Assembly (NCBI RefSeq): GCF_901709675.1
Contig: NC_051098.1
Span: forward strand, 16,239,464-16,303,463
Direction of reading: 5' to 3'
Length of the DNA stretch: 64,000 bases
From: Syngnathus acus
Taxonomy: Eukaryota > Chordata > Actinopteri > Syngnathiformes > Syngnathidae
The notes beneath the pieces were generated by a model, which did not search any database, had not been told where the DNA came from, and saw only the letters and a list, made by a program, of their open reading frames with translations. Shown piece after piece: positions 46,560-57,519 of this stretch. The first letter of the stretch is position 1. Every line of letters begins with the position of its first letter. A program made the translations under genes and the position numbers.

Positions 46560-46763
46560 TTTTGAAGGTGAGCCTCGCGGAGTTCCGGTATCCGGTGAGG
46601 CGCGCGAGGTTTGCTTGGTACAAAACGACCTTAAATGTTAAGAGCTTTAACATTAGCTACAAATTCGAACCTTCGACCCATTACTAGCGTGTTTTTGGCT
46701 TATAACTTTGACACTTTATGTGAAATATTGCGTCGTTCTGAAAACCCACCTCACGCCGTTATG
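46560..46763 (+). promoter_or_regulatory. brca2: brca2 promoter and noncoding first exon
   Basis: A CpG-containing block (46,570-46,620) is followed by an exon ending TTATG/GTAAGTG at 46,763. The next exon begins at 46,897 after a TCCCTCCACAG acceptor, two bases before the probable start codon. The human gene likewise has a noncoding exon 1. The transcription start is not defined; the earlier GTGAGG motifs at about 46,567 and 46,595 are alternative donors. Confidence 0.5.
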
Positions 46764-46898
46764 GTAAGTGGCGTAAAATTCAGATCGTTTTAGTGGGACG
46801 AAAAACTTGGTATTTTTCACAACAAACACTGGAAACAATTTTCTCGGGCTTGTAAATGACATTTAAAATATGTTTATGACTAATGTCCCTCCACAGGT

Positions 46899-49800
46899 AT
46901 GCCAAACAGGACCAAATATTCGGGAGCGTTTCAGTCTCGAGGAGTGAATTTCTTACCTTCACAGAGCATGTACGACTGTTTGACAGAAGAACTCTGGAAA
47001 GGTAACGAGACGTTCTCAAAGAGTCAAAGATGATTTTTCTGAGGCCCATCAAGCCACATTAATATTTTTCCTCACCAAAACGTCAAAATCAAATCAAATG
47101 CCCTTTCTATTTTGACATCCTCTAGCAATTATAGTCTTCTTTTCATGACAGAGTTGGGACAGGTGGACCCCGACTGGTTCCAGGTGTTGACCACACGAGC
47201 ATCGAAAGAAGCAAACCTGTCTGATTCCGATGATCAAGAAGAACTTTGTCCCAACCAGGAGGCAAATTTCAAGACGCCTTTACGCAAAACAGTTTCTGCC
47301 TGTGCGCCTCAGTCTTCAACACCTCAAGTGTTCCGACGCAGCTGCGTTGCGTCCCCGGACAGTGCCGACCAGCAAGGTCAGCAACGTTTGTGTTTCTGAT
47401 CTGAATTATGGTCTCATAACAGAGTCAAGCTTTAAGGTGGGCTTTGGCTTTCACATGGTTCAAACAGAGGAAAGGGTTTCAAGATAGTCGGGTTTCGCAC
47501 CAGTGTAAACGTGTTGGGGTTTCAAATCAAGATGAGGGCTTCAAATTATAGTCTGGAGTCAGGACGAGAGATTCAAGCGTTTGGCACATTTTCCCTCCTT
47601 TAGAGAATGAACCGCTGCCATGGGGCGCCAGGAGTCTGTCTTTGTTTGGGCCTACCAAAGACACGTGAGTAAAGTGATGCGTCTGTGTCATTCCATGCAA
47701 TCTGTTCACCCAACCTGATGATGTCATCACACAGGGTCCCACATTCAAATGATGGAATTGCACACTCGCGCATTCCCGACTGGTTGGGTAAATTTTGTTT
47801 TCATTTTTTGTATGTATGGATTTTTTTATTGAATCAATTCTTTTACCTTATAAGATTTTAGTTGTATGTCATTACAATTATTGTATTCAGTTTTTTTATG
47901 TTTTATTCTCATCAGATCTGATTCACACACCACAAGCATCTCTAGTAAGTTCATTGCTTCAGTCACAAATGTTACACTTTGACCATCCAATTCAATTTCA
48001 AATGAGGCCAATCTATTTTTGAAACGCGCAGACCAGTTATGCACGGCACATCTCGGAAAGCCTGGGTGCAGACCTCCACCCTGACATCTCGTGGACCAGC
48101 TCTTTGAATACGCCGTCGCCTCTGCCTCTGCCTTCCACCCTCATTTTATGTAAGCAAGCGTTTTGTTTCCGTCTTATTTTACACGGCACGCTCTGCAACC
48201 ACTCGCTCTGTTGGTTTTGTCGACCCGTAGCTAACACAGATGAAAGTCCCAGCACCATGGCAATTTGTATGGACAAGAGCGCCGTGGTGAGTTCTGTACA
48301 CTTACGTTATTGATATTTCAACGACTTACATGACCATATTGATGTCATTTGCGGTCCTTAGCTGGTTCGGAAGCTTTTCCCTTCCCTGTCCAACAATGTC
48401 AGGGCAGAAGTTGCGGCCGTACAAAACAACGACCCGCTTGAGGTTCTACGAGGTATTTCAAATGCTCCGTGATCTTAAATCATGTTGTGCAAATGAATAT
48501 TGAAACTCCAATCAACAGATGCTGATTTGCCAGAGGCTGGCCCTCATTCAACCCCCCCAAAATCCCCCCCGAGATTCCCGGAGCAGCCCCCTGAAGCCGG
48601 CGGGGACCCGGTGATCCAGGCGGCCGGTGTTCTTGACTGGACCGAAAACAACCAGTGCACGTTTCCCACTGACAGCGAAGGAAGGGAAAGGAGGCAAGAA
48701 GACGACGGCAACGCCTCAGATGTGGCGACGGAGCCCAAGTTCTCTGATCAAGCTCAGCCAGTAGAACCTGAGGACAATGCACTGACACAATGGTCACCAT
48801 TGAGTTTATCAGACATTGCGCTTCCCATCGCCGCTGCTGCACAAGTGGCAGATCAATGCGCAACATCACCAGCGAGTGAAGGCAATCGTGCCCGTCCAAT
48901 CAGGCCGTCGTTGAACTTTGCTGCATTTACCAAGAAGAAGACCAAATTTATTTACGTTATTGATAAGGAGAAGCACTCTGTGAAGGACACATACTTGATT
49001 CCAGGTAATACGCTGCCTGCCAATGATGGAAAGGAGGAGCTTCAACAACGGGAAGAAAAGCCGCCTTCCTCGCTTCACGTCAACCCGCAGGATTTGGACA
49101 TGTCGCAGCTTGGACGAGCATTCGCGCAAGACTTCAGTCAAATGTCGTGTCCGAGCGCTCCGCGTAAATTGGGTCTGCCTCCTCCTCCTCGTGGATTCTC
49201 CCCGTTGACCCGTCTGACTGCATCCAAGTTTGCCCCACGCAAAACCAAAAGCCCCGGTGACGGCGAAGCACCTTTTGATGAGTCGGTCGACGAGCCGACG
49301 GCGGGCGACAGCGGCTTCCTGTCGGCCGGCGCCGACATCTCGCAGCTGACTGCGTCCTGCGCGGAGAAACGTGAAGCGAGTCACCCAAACAAAAACAACA
49401 AACAAAATGAGCTGTGCTCGGAAGACCTTTTACTTGACACCAAGGACGCATCAGCGCCGACACCAGCGACTTTAAAAGAGTTAGCTCGTCATCTAGTTTC
49501 CCTTCAGTCTCGCAAAGAGACTGCAAATGTGTCACCTTTGGATAGAACTTCTGACAAACGTATGCAGATGTGGACAGCCAACGCGCAGAAAGCAGAAGGA
49601 CTTTTTGAACGGCAGCAACCGATCAAAAGTGAATCCGATTCCACCGCAAGCATTTCCGAAAAGTGTACGCGGAAAGATGAAAATAGTAAAGTGACAGAGG
49701 AGTCACCACAAGGCTTCTCTCAGTCCTTCAAACAAGGTCAAATTGCTCCAGAAAGTCTCGCAAACGGTTACCACGGTGATGTCAAAAAGGAAATTCCTGC

Positions 49801-52800
49801 ACACTCGTGTCCACCGAGAGACTCCCAAAACAAGTGTCTGGAAGAGGATCGTTCTGACACAAACGGCTTCTCTTCATCCACCAAACAAGTTCAGAATGCT
49901 CCAGAAAGTCCCGGAAACTCAAACGCACTCGCGTGTCAAGGTGACCAAGCCTCGGAATGCCGCCGTGACGCCAGAGAGCAAATTCCCGCAACTCCGGAGT
50001 CCCCGAACTACCAGCTGAGTGCCTCCCAGAAAGCGGATGTGAAGGCCTTGTGCAGCCTCCTGGAAGAAGAAGGCAGCCAGTTTGACTTCACGCAGTTCAG
50101 AAGCATCAAGTCGGTACCCAAAGCTGACAAAGTCCTTGAATCGTCCTTGCTGAGCGGGATGGATTTCAATGACAGCTTTTGCGCAGAGGCCCAGGAGAAG
50201 TCGCCGACAAATCCTGAAGAACAAGCCGGCGTCGCACATAAAATGGAAAGCAAAGAAACAATCCCCGAAACGCTCGAAGAAAGCGTTTACAAAAAATGCC
50301 TGACAAAAAGCAAACATTTATTTCCACCGAGCGTTGAAAACCGTAGCGAGGCGCTGCGTGTGCACAGCTCCCGGAAAGCCCATCAATTTATTGACTCCTC
50401 CGAGAGCGTCGAGCCGCTTCCAGGCTTCTTTTCGTCCGTCCAAGGCGCTTCCGAAATGATGGCGTGCGCGCCTCACAATGGCTTTCAGATGGCCAGTGGC
50501 AAAAGCGTTGTGATTTCGCCCAGCGCCATGCAAAAGGCACAGTCTGTCTTCAAAGAAAACCAACAACACCCTGCGGATGGAGAGCCGCTCGCCAATATGG
50601 CCGCCTCCCTCAATCTTGCCAGAGGGAAGAGCCAATCCGTGTCGGCTGAGGCCAAAGAAGAGCAAAGAAGCTTGTCAGCCATCAACGCTGAGCTGAGCGG
50701 ATTCCAAACAGCGGCAGGGAAACGAGTTGCCGTGTCCGCCGCTGCTCTGAACAAAGCCAAATCCTTGCTAGATGATTGTCATGAACTTGAGGAACATCCA
50801 GCCCATCACTCAACATTCAGGAAAAGTGAGCCTGCGTCATTTTCAACCAATACTCTCGACCTCGGCTCCACTTCAAAGTCCAACCCGCAGACGCTGGATG
50901 CTCAAAACCTTGCAAGTTCCGATTTTCCTACTGGTGGATTCTCCACCGCCAGTGGTCAAAAGGTTTCGGTGTCTGCGGCGGCCCTGGCAAAAGCCAAAGA
51001 CATTTTGAAAGAAGACAACCTGATTGTGCAGTCGCAGCGCGGAAGCTCCTCCCTCTTCCGCCACCCGCAGCAGCCGGACGGCTTCCAAACAGCCAAAGGC
51101 GAACCGCTTGCTCTTTCCTCTGCTGCACTCAAGAAGGCAAAATTGTTGCTTGATGCTTGCACTGAAGTCAAGGAACATCCCGCCTGCAGAAAAAGTGACC
51201 TTGAAAAGTCGGCCTTATTTTCAGACCAGTCGCTCTTGGAAAATCTCACCTCCGCTTCAGAGAATCCAGACAAAGACATCACGGACAGTCGTGACGCAAC
51301 GTCGGCTGTCGGAGCGAGCGAATCCAAGCTTGGCAACGAGACCGCCGCACCGCTGCTAGAGCATCGAGACGTAAGCGGATTCTCTACTGCCAGCGGGAAG
51401 AGCGTGTCTGTGTCCGATGAAGCCATGACGAGAGCCAAATCCGTCTGGAGTGACGCTAGCTTGCAAAATGACAAACGGGACAGCCTGCAAAATGTTGCAT
51501 CCCCGGCGCCGGCCGGCGGCAGAAGAGCAAAATTCGTCACATCCGATGTGCCGACGTCCGCCGCTTGTGGCTTCAGCACAGCCAGCGGCAAAAATGTTCT
51601 TGTGTCTGATAACGCTGCGGCGAGAGCAAAAGCACTCCTGGATGACAAAGACTCCGGCTTCCCGTCGTCTGCGGCCCAAAAGAAAGCAAGCCATCCCCTG
51701 AACGAGGACCGGGACCCAAAAACAAGTGACAAAATGAGCAGCTGCGGGTTCAGCTCAGCCAGCGGGAGGCCCGTGGCCGTTTCCAGCCGGGCCCTCCTGA
51801 AAGCCAAAGCTCTCTTTGATGAAGTCGCTCCACTGGGTGCCCACGAGAAAAACTTCAGCGTACCTTCACCAGCTGCGCTCGCTCAAGCTCCGAGCGCACA
51901 CTTAGGCGAAAAGAGGCCCGCGGCTGGTGAAGAGGGCGACTCCCACAGGTGGCAAATGTCGACGCCGGAAGATGGCGCCATGGTCAACTTGGAGCCCTCG
52001 GACCTGACGGACTGCACTGAAACGCAGCAGTTGTTTCTGGCCCGGGAAGCGCTGGACTGCACCAAAGCTTTGCTGGAGGACGAGAATATCGCGGCGAGTT
52101 TGGAAGGCGCGCGGCCGGAGAAGGACGCCTGCTGTCACGCGCGGCGGGGGCAAGCGCCTGGCAAAAGATCAGCAGAAAACACCCAACGGCCCGGTAACCA
52201 TCCCATCGCCGTCGTCGCGGCTGCGACGTTGTCGTGCAATGATGATCTCCGTCATTCCAGAGCAACCCCCTGCCAAACGAGCACTGCTGGACCAACTGGA
52301 CAGATGTGTCGAGAGTCGGCGAGGAGTCCGCCTCTGTCCTCTCACGAGCTGTCCCAAAGGTAAACAGCTGAGTTCTCGCACTTTCTGGAAAGAATGAAAA
52401 GGAGATTTGGGGCTTGACTTCCTCTTCAATCTGGAATCTGCTGCGTTTGCGCTTTGACATTGTTTGTGTGTTTATTTGGAAGGTCTGACAAAGGACAGGC
52501 CGGCGTTGACGTCCAACGTGTTGCTGGGTCCAAACATCACCAGACCGCTCAGGTGAGCAGATAACATGCGCTCCGTCCATCGCCGCATCATGACCTGCTC
52601 TTCTCTTCCCTCCAGCGATGGTTACATGGAGGCTGCCGCGTCACCGAGGAGCGAGCGGCGGCCCTCCTCGACTTTACTTCCTCCGTGGTTCAAGAAGAGC
52701 GAGGCGCAACCGAGGAGGAGCGACGACGCAATCTCGCCTCCCGCCTTTGTTCCTCCGTTTAGAAGAGTAGTTGAACAGAGCGCCACAAAACTGTTTGGTA

Positions 52801-55800
52801 GCGGCCCTCAAAAAACAACACAAAGCAGCATGGCGGCCCCTCACGCAATCGCCTCGGACCAAAGTATGAGCCGTGACGTCTCGGGTCAAAGCCCACCGGC
52901 TGACGCGTGTCGGAGTCAAGGTCAACAATTTGCATCTTTGGGGTACTTGACGCAAGCCAGCGAGACGTTTGATTGTTTTTGGCCGTGTCCGCAGGGACGG
53001 CACCGGATGACGTTGACTTGGCGCGAGACATGCAAGACATGAGGATCTGCAAGAAGAAGCACCAGACGATAAGGCCTTTGCCCGGCGCCTTGTTTCGAGC
53101 CAAAAGCTCGGGCGCCGCGAGGATACGTTTGAAGGACGCGGTGGCTCGAAGGCTCCCGACCAAGTACACCCGCAAACAGGTGGGGCGGGTCACATGATCA
53201 AGATTATACGATCAGGCTGCTGACAGTTTTGTGTTGTCTTGGCAGCTGTACGAATGCGGAGTGCACGGGTACGTGTGCGACGTCACCAGCCAGACCGCCG
53301 AGGCTTTTTGCTTCCATCTCGAGCTCTTCTACAAAAAGGAAGCCTTGGCCGGCATCCAACTCGCAGACGGCGGACGGCTGATTCCCGGCGGGGACGGGAC
53401 GGCCGGCAAAGAGCACTTCTATAGGTCGGCATCATCGGCAAGCCCGTTCACAGATGGCCGCCTGTTTGCCAAACTCTTCAACTTGTTGACGTCTGGCTTC
53501 AGGGCCTTGTGCGACACACCCGGCGTGGATCCCAAATTGCTGAGTGACGAGTGGGTGCACAATCACTACAGGTGGATTGTGTGGAAGCTGGCCTGCATGG
53601 AGAGGTCCTTCCCAGAAAGCATGGGAGGCCGATGCCTCACCCCCGAGAGGGTCCTACTGCAGCTCAAGTACAGGTGACAACGGGCGGGGCTTTTCTTTTA
53701 ATGCCCACCCGTCGACGGGAGTAATCGTCAAATCCGCATCGTGTCAGGTATGACGTGGAGGTGGACCACAGCCGCAGGCCCGCGCTGAGGAAGATCACGG
53801 AAAAGGACGACACGGCGGCCAAGACTCTGGTTCTGTGCGTGTGCGAGGTGGACTCGGGAGGCCCGGCGGAAAACGCTTGCGCGGTGGTGTGGCTGACCGA
53901 TGGCTGGTACGCGCTGAGAACCCAGCTGGATGAGCCCTTGAGCCAGCTGCTCCGCAAGGGCCGACTGGCCGAAGGCGGGAAGCTCATCACCCACGGCGCT
54001 CAGCTGGTGGGCTCGCAGGAGGCTTGCGCGCCGCTGGAGGCGCCGCACTCACTTATGTTGAAGGTAAGCAAGGCAATTTTCATTTTTTCGTAGCATTGTG
54101 ATATTTGGGCATCTCGCCTCTGGACAAAAACAAGATCTCATTTCTTTTTTTGAAGATATTTGCCAATAGCACCAGACCCGCGCGATGGGACACCAAGCTT
54201 GGATTTCACCGAGATCCTCGGCCGTTCCTGCTTCCGCTGTCGTCGCTGTACAGTAACGGAGGGCCTGTTGGCTGCGTGGACATTGTGGTTCTGAGAAGTT
54301 ACCCCCTTCAGGTGGGCCAGCTTTATTCAAACAAGAGGTCACAAAAAATCTCCACACAAACAGCCCAAAGGAGATTTTATTTCGGCTGTCCGAGTTATAC
54401 CTTGCTTGCATCGATAATCAATAAATGAAATGTGTTCAAATTCAGTGGATGGAGAGGAAGTCGGACGGAGGCGTGGCGTTCCGCTCGGCCCGCGCCGAAG
54501 AGAAGGAGGAAGCTCATTACAACAGCCGTAAACAGAAGGCCATGGAGGCGCTTTATGCCAAGATGGAAGCCGCGCTGGAACAGGAAGACAAGGGTGCGTT
54601 CTGTTATTTCTTTTGCACAACAAAACTTCTGGGGAGCAAATTAAACTGTGGTCCTTTGCAGAGAGCAAATTACAAGCTCCAAGACGGAGCGTGAGTCATC
54701 GAGATGTCGAAGGTTTGCAAGACGGGCAGGAGCTCTACGATGCTGTGGGAGATGACCTCGCTGAACTGGAGGTAACAAAGAAAACATTTGCGGTGTAACT
54801 TAGCTAAGATGCTAGCAAGGCGAAACCGCTGTCGGCTTGATTGATTGTGGTCACGGCTTGTTTGTTGCAGGCCCATCTGAGCGAGCGGCAGCTGGAGACG
54901 CTGCAAGCTTACAGACGTTCGCTCGTGGACAAGAAACGGGCGCAGTTGCTGGATCGCTACCAAAACACAGACGACGGCCTGGCGAGCTGCCCTCAGAGAG
55001 ACGTCACCCCCGTCTGGAGACTCTGCGTGGCCGACTCTTTGAATCCCACCGGCGCCAGTGAGCCGCCATCTTTGACTCGACCCGGCTCTATTTTATATAC
55101 ACTCTCGTCTCTGTTTTTTTTTCAAGTTTACCAGTTGAACCTTTGGCGGCCGTCCTCGGACACGCTGGCCTTGCTAAAGGAAGGTCGTCGATACAAAGTC
55201 TACAACTTGACCACGTCGAACAGGAAGAAGCATGACGGTCTTGCCACGCTTCAGCTCAGCGCCAACAAAAAGACACAATTTCAGGACCTTCAGGTGACCA
55301 AGCTGGTCAGTTAGCTAGTGAGCCAAGTGAAATGGGCAGCGAGTCGGGCCAACAAGTCCTCGCATACACCTAAAAAAAACTGATTTGTATTTTGTGGTTT
55401 TCATTCAGACTTCTCCGGAATGGTTATCAGCGTGCTTTCAACCGAGAGTGTCGACCGAATTTGTGGCTCTTCACAACCTGGAATTCCATCCTCCGTGCGG
55501 CGAGGTCGATCTGACGGGATGTGTCGTCAGCGTGCTGGACGGAAAAGGTCTGTGCTCTTTTCTTTATGAACATGAATTCAGCAGACTTTGATGTAAGAAC
55601 TCGTATTTTCACTCAGGCCCTTCTCCAGCCTTCTACTTGGTGGACCGCAACATGAACTTTGTGAAGGTGCGCTGTTTCAGCAGCCTGCTTCAGGCCGACC
55701 TGCTGGATGTCGTGAGGCCCGGCGTGCTGCTCGCTCTGAGCAACCTGCAGCTGAGGGGCCAGTCCACGCGGCCCACCCCCGTCGTGTACGCAGGAGACCT

Positions 55801-56522
55801 CACCGTCTTCTCCACCAACCCCAAAGAAGAGCATCTGCAAAAAGTCCTCGCACAGCTCAGGAACCTTCTGCGGGTACGTCTCAAGTAACAGCAACTGTAC
55901 CTATGCATCCATTTTGTGCAGTTGTCCTTGTAAATTGTTGTCCTTTGCGTGTGTGTATTTTAGGAACGAGCGAACTTCTTAGCGTGCGCTGAGGACAAAC
56001 TTTCCCAAGTGCTCAAGTCTGACGTATGGAGCCCCGTCTGTTCTCCCTCTCTCAAAACTCCACCGACGCAACACTTGAGGACAAACGTGAGGTTTCTATT
56101 TATACCTGTATTCAATGACGTGATTTGTTTTGAAATTGTGTTTCCCTTTGCAAACCGCGTCTCAGCAGCCAATCAAAAGCCTGGGCTGCTTCACTCCACT
56201 GAGCAGGAATTTTCAGCCGCCAGCCAATGCTTCTTCATCAGAGAAAGACCCAAGAAGCTGGAAGACGAGGCGGGCCGTGGACTCCCTCTCTCGCGTGCCA
56301 TCCCCGCCGTTGTTTCTCCATCCGCGCTTGGCTGCTTCACCCTCCGTCAACAAAACTTTCACCCCTCCTCGGAGAGCCCTCACTTCTAAAAGCGTACCCA
56401 ACCCAAACCCGGCACCTCTATCTGCAAGCCCGCCCGAGGTAAAGGAGGAGGAAGCTTGGGTCAACGACCACGAGCTCGCGATGATTGACACGCAGGCGTT
56501 ACATGTCAGCGATGCACTGTAA
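46899..56522 (+). CDS. brca2: BRCA2, homologous-recombination mediator
   Basis: BRCA2 loads RAD51 on RPA-coated single-stranded DNA and protects stalled forks. Exons: 46899-47001, 47152-47376, 47604-47664, 47735-47787, 47916-47944, 48032-48149, 48231-48286, 48362-48452, 48519-52193, 52261-52359, 52483-52552, 52616-52920, 52995-53179, 53246-53424, 53503-53673, 53748-54063, 54156-54311, 54446-54593, 54662-54771, 54871-55057, 55127-55293, 55409-55547, 55617-55873, 55964-56086, 56166-56522; about 2,459 aa, shorter than human (3,418) mainly in the middle. Order: PALB2-binding helix ([12 protein letters not shown]); [20 protein letters not shown]; seven BRC repeats; DSS1-binding helical domain with [17 protein letters not shown]1 ([17 protein letters not shown]); tower; OB2/OB3; nuclear-localisation stretch ([16 protein letters not shown]); C-terminal RAD51 site [10 protein letters not shown]. 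Phases all close. The start could instead be the in-frame Met at 46,968 ([15 protein letters not shown]). Confidence 0.95.
48519..52193 (+). CDS. brca2: brca2 giant exon (fused equivalent of human exons 10-13)
   Basis: A single 3,675-nt open segment runs from DADLPEAG to TQRPG. It includes the [10 protein letters not shown] motif found in human exon 10, all BRC repeats of human exon 11, and the [10 protein letters not shown] segment matching human GKRRGEPLIL of exons 12-13. The literal open frame continues into the following intron to 52,363, but the conserved [13 protein letters not shown] region is in another frame, showing that a 67-bp intron (52,194-52,260) must be removed. Confidence in the donor is good because the frame is restored exactly. 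Confidence 0.85.
50477..51828 (+). repeat. brca2: Seven BRC repeats (RAD51-binding)
   Basis: Units with the F-x-(T/S/M)-A-x-G-(K/R/Q/E) core and downstream A-(K)-x-(L/V)-(L/F) begin near 50,477 ([11 protein letters not shown]), 50,696 ([11 protein letters not shown]), 50,932 ([11 protein letters not shown]), 51,077 ([11 protein letters not shown]), 51,374 ([11 protein letters not shown]), 51,566 ([11 protein letters not shown]) and 51,742 ([11 protein letters not shown]). The FxxA motif occupies the RAD51 oligomerisation pocket. The fourth unit has AKGE in place of ASGK. Human BRCA2 has eight. Confidence 0.9.
54446..55057 (+). CDS. brca2: brca2 tower-domain exons
   Basis: Exons 54446-54593, 54662-54771 and 54871-55057 encode WMERKSDGG, a long charged helix ([18 protein letters not shown]), then [33 protein letters not shown] and [11 protein letters not shown]. 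This is the OB2-inserted tower: two antiparallel helices with a three-helix bundle at the tip, implicated in DNA binding. All landmark positions match human BRCA2 (ALQDGAELYEAV, LSRDVTTVWKL). Confidence 0.9.
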
Positions 56523-57519
56523 CTGCAAACTTCTGGAATGCACAAGTGAGTCACAACCTAAAAGTGAATCTATTCTTCTTATTATTTAATATGTAAATAG
56601 AGGTTGCTTAACGGGAAAAGTTATCAGGCACATATGTGCAATGTTTCCTGCCAGTCTTTAGGTGGCGCTGTGCGCCCGTTCAGCTGCATTCCATGAAGGT
56701 GGGAATTCGTATTGTCCTTGCGTTCCAGGCGAATGTTGACAACAAAGCTATCTGTATTCGAGAAATGTTTTTGAAAATAAATGAAGGTTACAAAACGAGG
56801 CTGGGCTATGCCGAACTTCCATGTTCGAGGAGCTTTCTCACGGTACTTTTTCTGACCGGAGGTTGTTAACCTCCGTCTTTCCAACTTCCCGAAACGCAGC
56901 ATTGATGGCGTTGGTGATGTCACGTCCGGAAACGCTGAGTTAGCTTTAGCAATGTGGCACCAGTCTGTCATCTCCCTTGTGCTTTTGTTTCTTTTACCAT
57001 AATCACATAATTTAAGGTAAGCACGTTTTACGGATGAACGGTACTTTACATAACATTACTTTGTGTTAACATTAAACTAAGTCGCCCTTTGGCCAGTTTG
57101 CGTGTATGGTTACCCCCACTATTACAAGGGACGCATGGGAAATGTACTTTGAAATGGCTGGTATACAAAGTTTGCTTTTGGGAGGTCTGCCTCCCCATCA
57201 ATTGTAAAATTAAACAAGCAGGTAAATAAATCAAAACAAGTCGTTCTGCACTTTTGAAACCATGCCGATACAAGCGCGTGTAGGACCCAAACACACTTAC
57301 AAATGCCACTGGTCTTACCACCCATAAAATAATACGTGCTCAACAGACAGCATGGGATCATCTCCCACTTGCGATAAATTGTTTATAAATTGCCATGAAG
57401 ATTTAGATGAATAAGGCAAAATCCATTTTTTTTATCTGCGATGATCTGGGATATTCAGCAATGTTTGATTACTGCAGCCCTACTTTAAATTATAAGAGTA
57501 TTTTGGAAATCTTGTGTAG
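56523..57519 (+). other. brca2 3' UTR, gap and n4bp2l2 5' region
   Basis: AATAAA at 56,776 is the likely brca2 polyadenylation signal. A donor (TTTAAG/GTAAGC) at about 57,016 probably ends the noncoding first exon of n4bp2l2, whose start region would be near 56,900-56,990. The acceptor for the next exon directly abuts the start codon at 57,520. No coding exon was found between. Confidence 0.5.

Noticed and set aside
48866-49405. 179-aa minus-strand ORF opposite brca2
   Set aside because: It is the antisense shadow of the brca2 giant exon, where the coding-strand codon bias suppresses stops on the other strand.
50956-51807. 283-aa minus-strand ORF with repeated A/L/S-rich units
   Set aside because: The repeat pattern is simply the antisense of the BRC repeats; it has no independent signals.
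52194-52363. Read-through tail of the long brca2 frame ([16 protein letters not shown]...)
   Set aside because: The conserved BRCA2 sequence after this point is in another frame and is recovered exactly by removing a GT-AG intron at 52,194-52,260.
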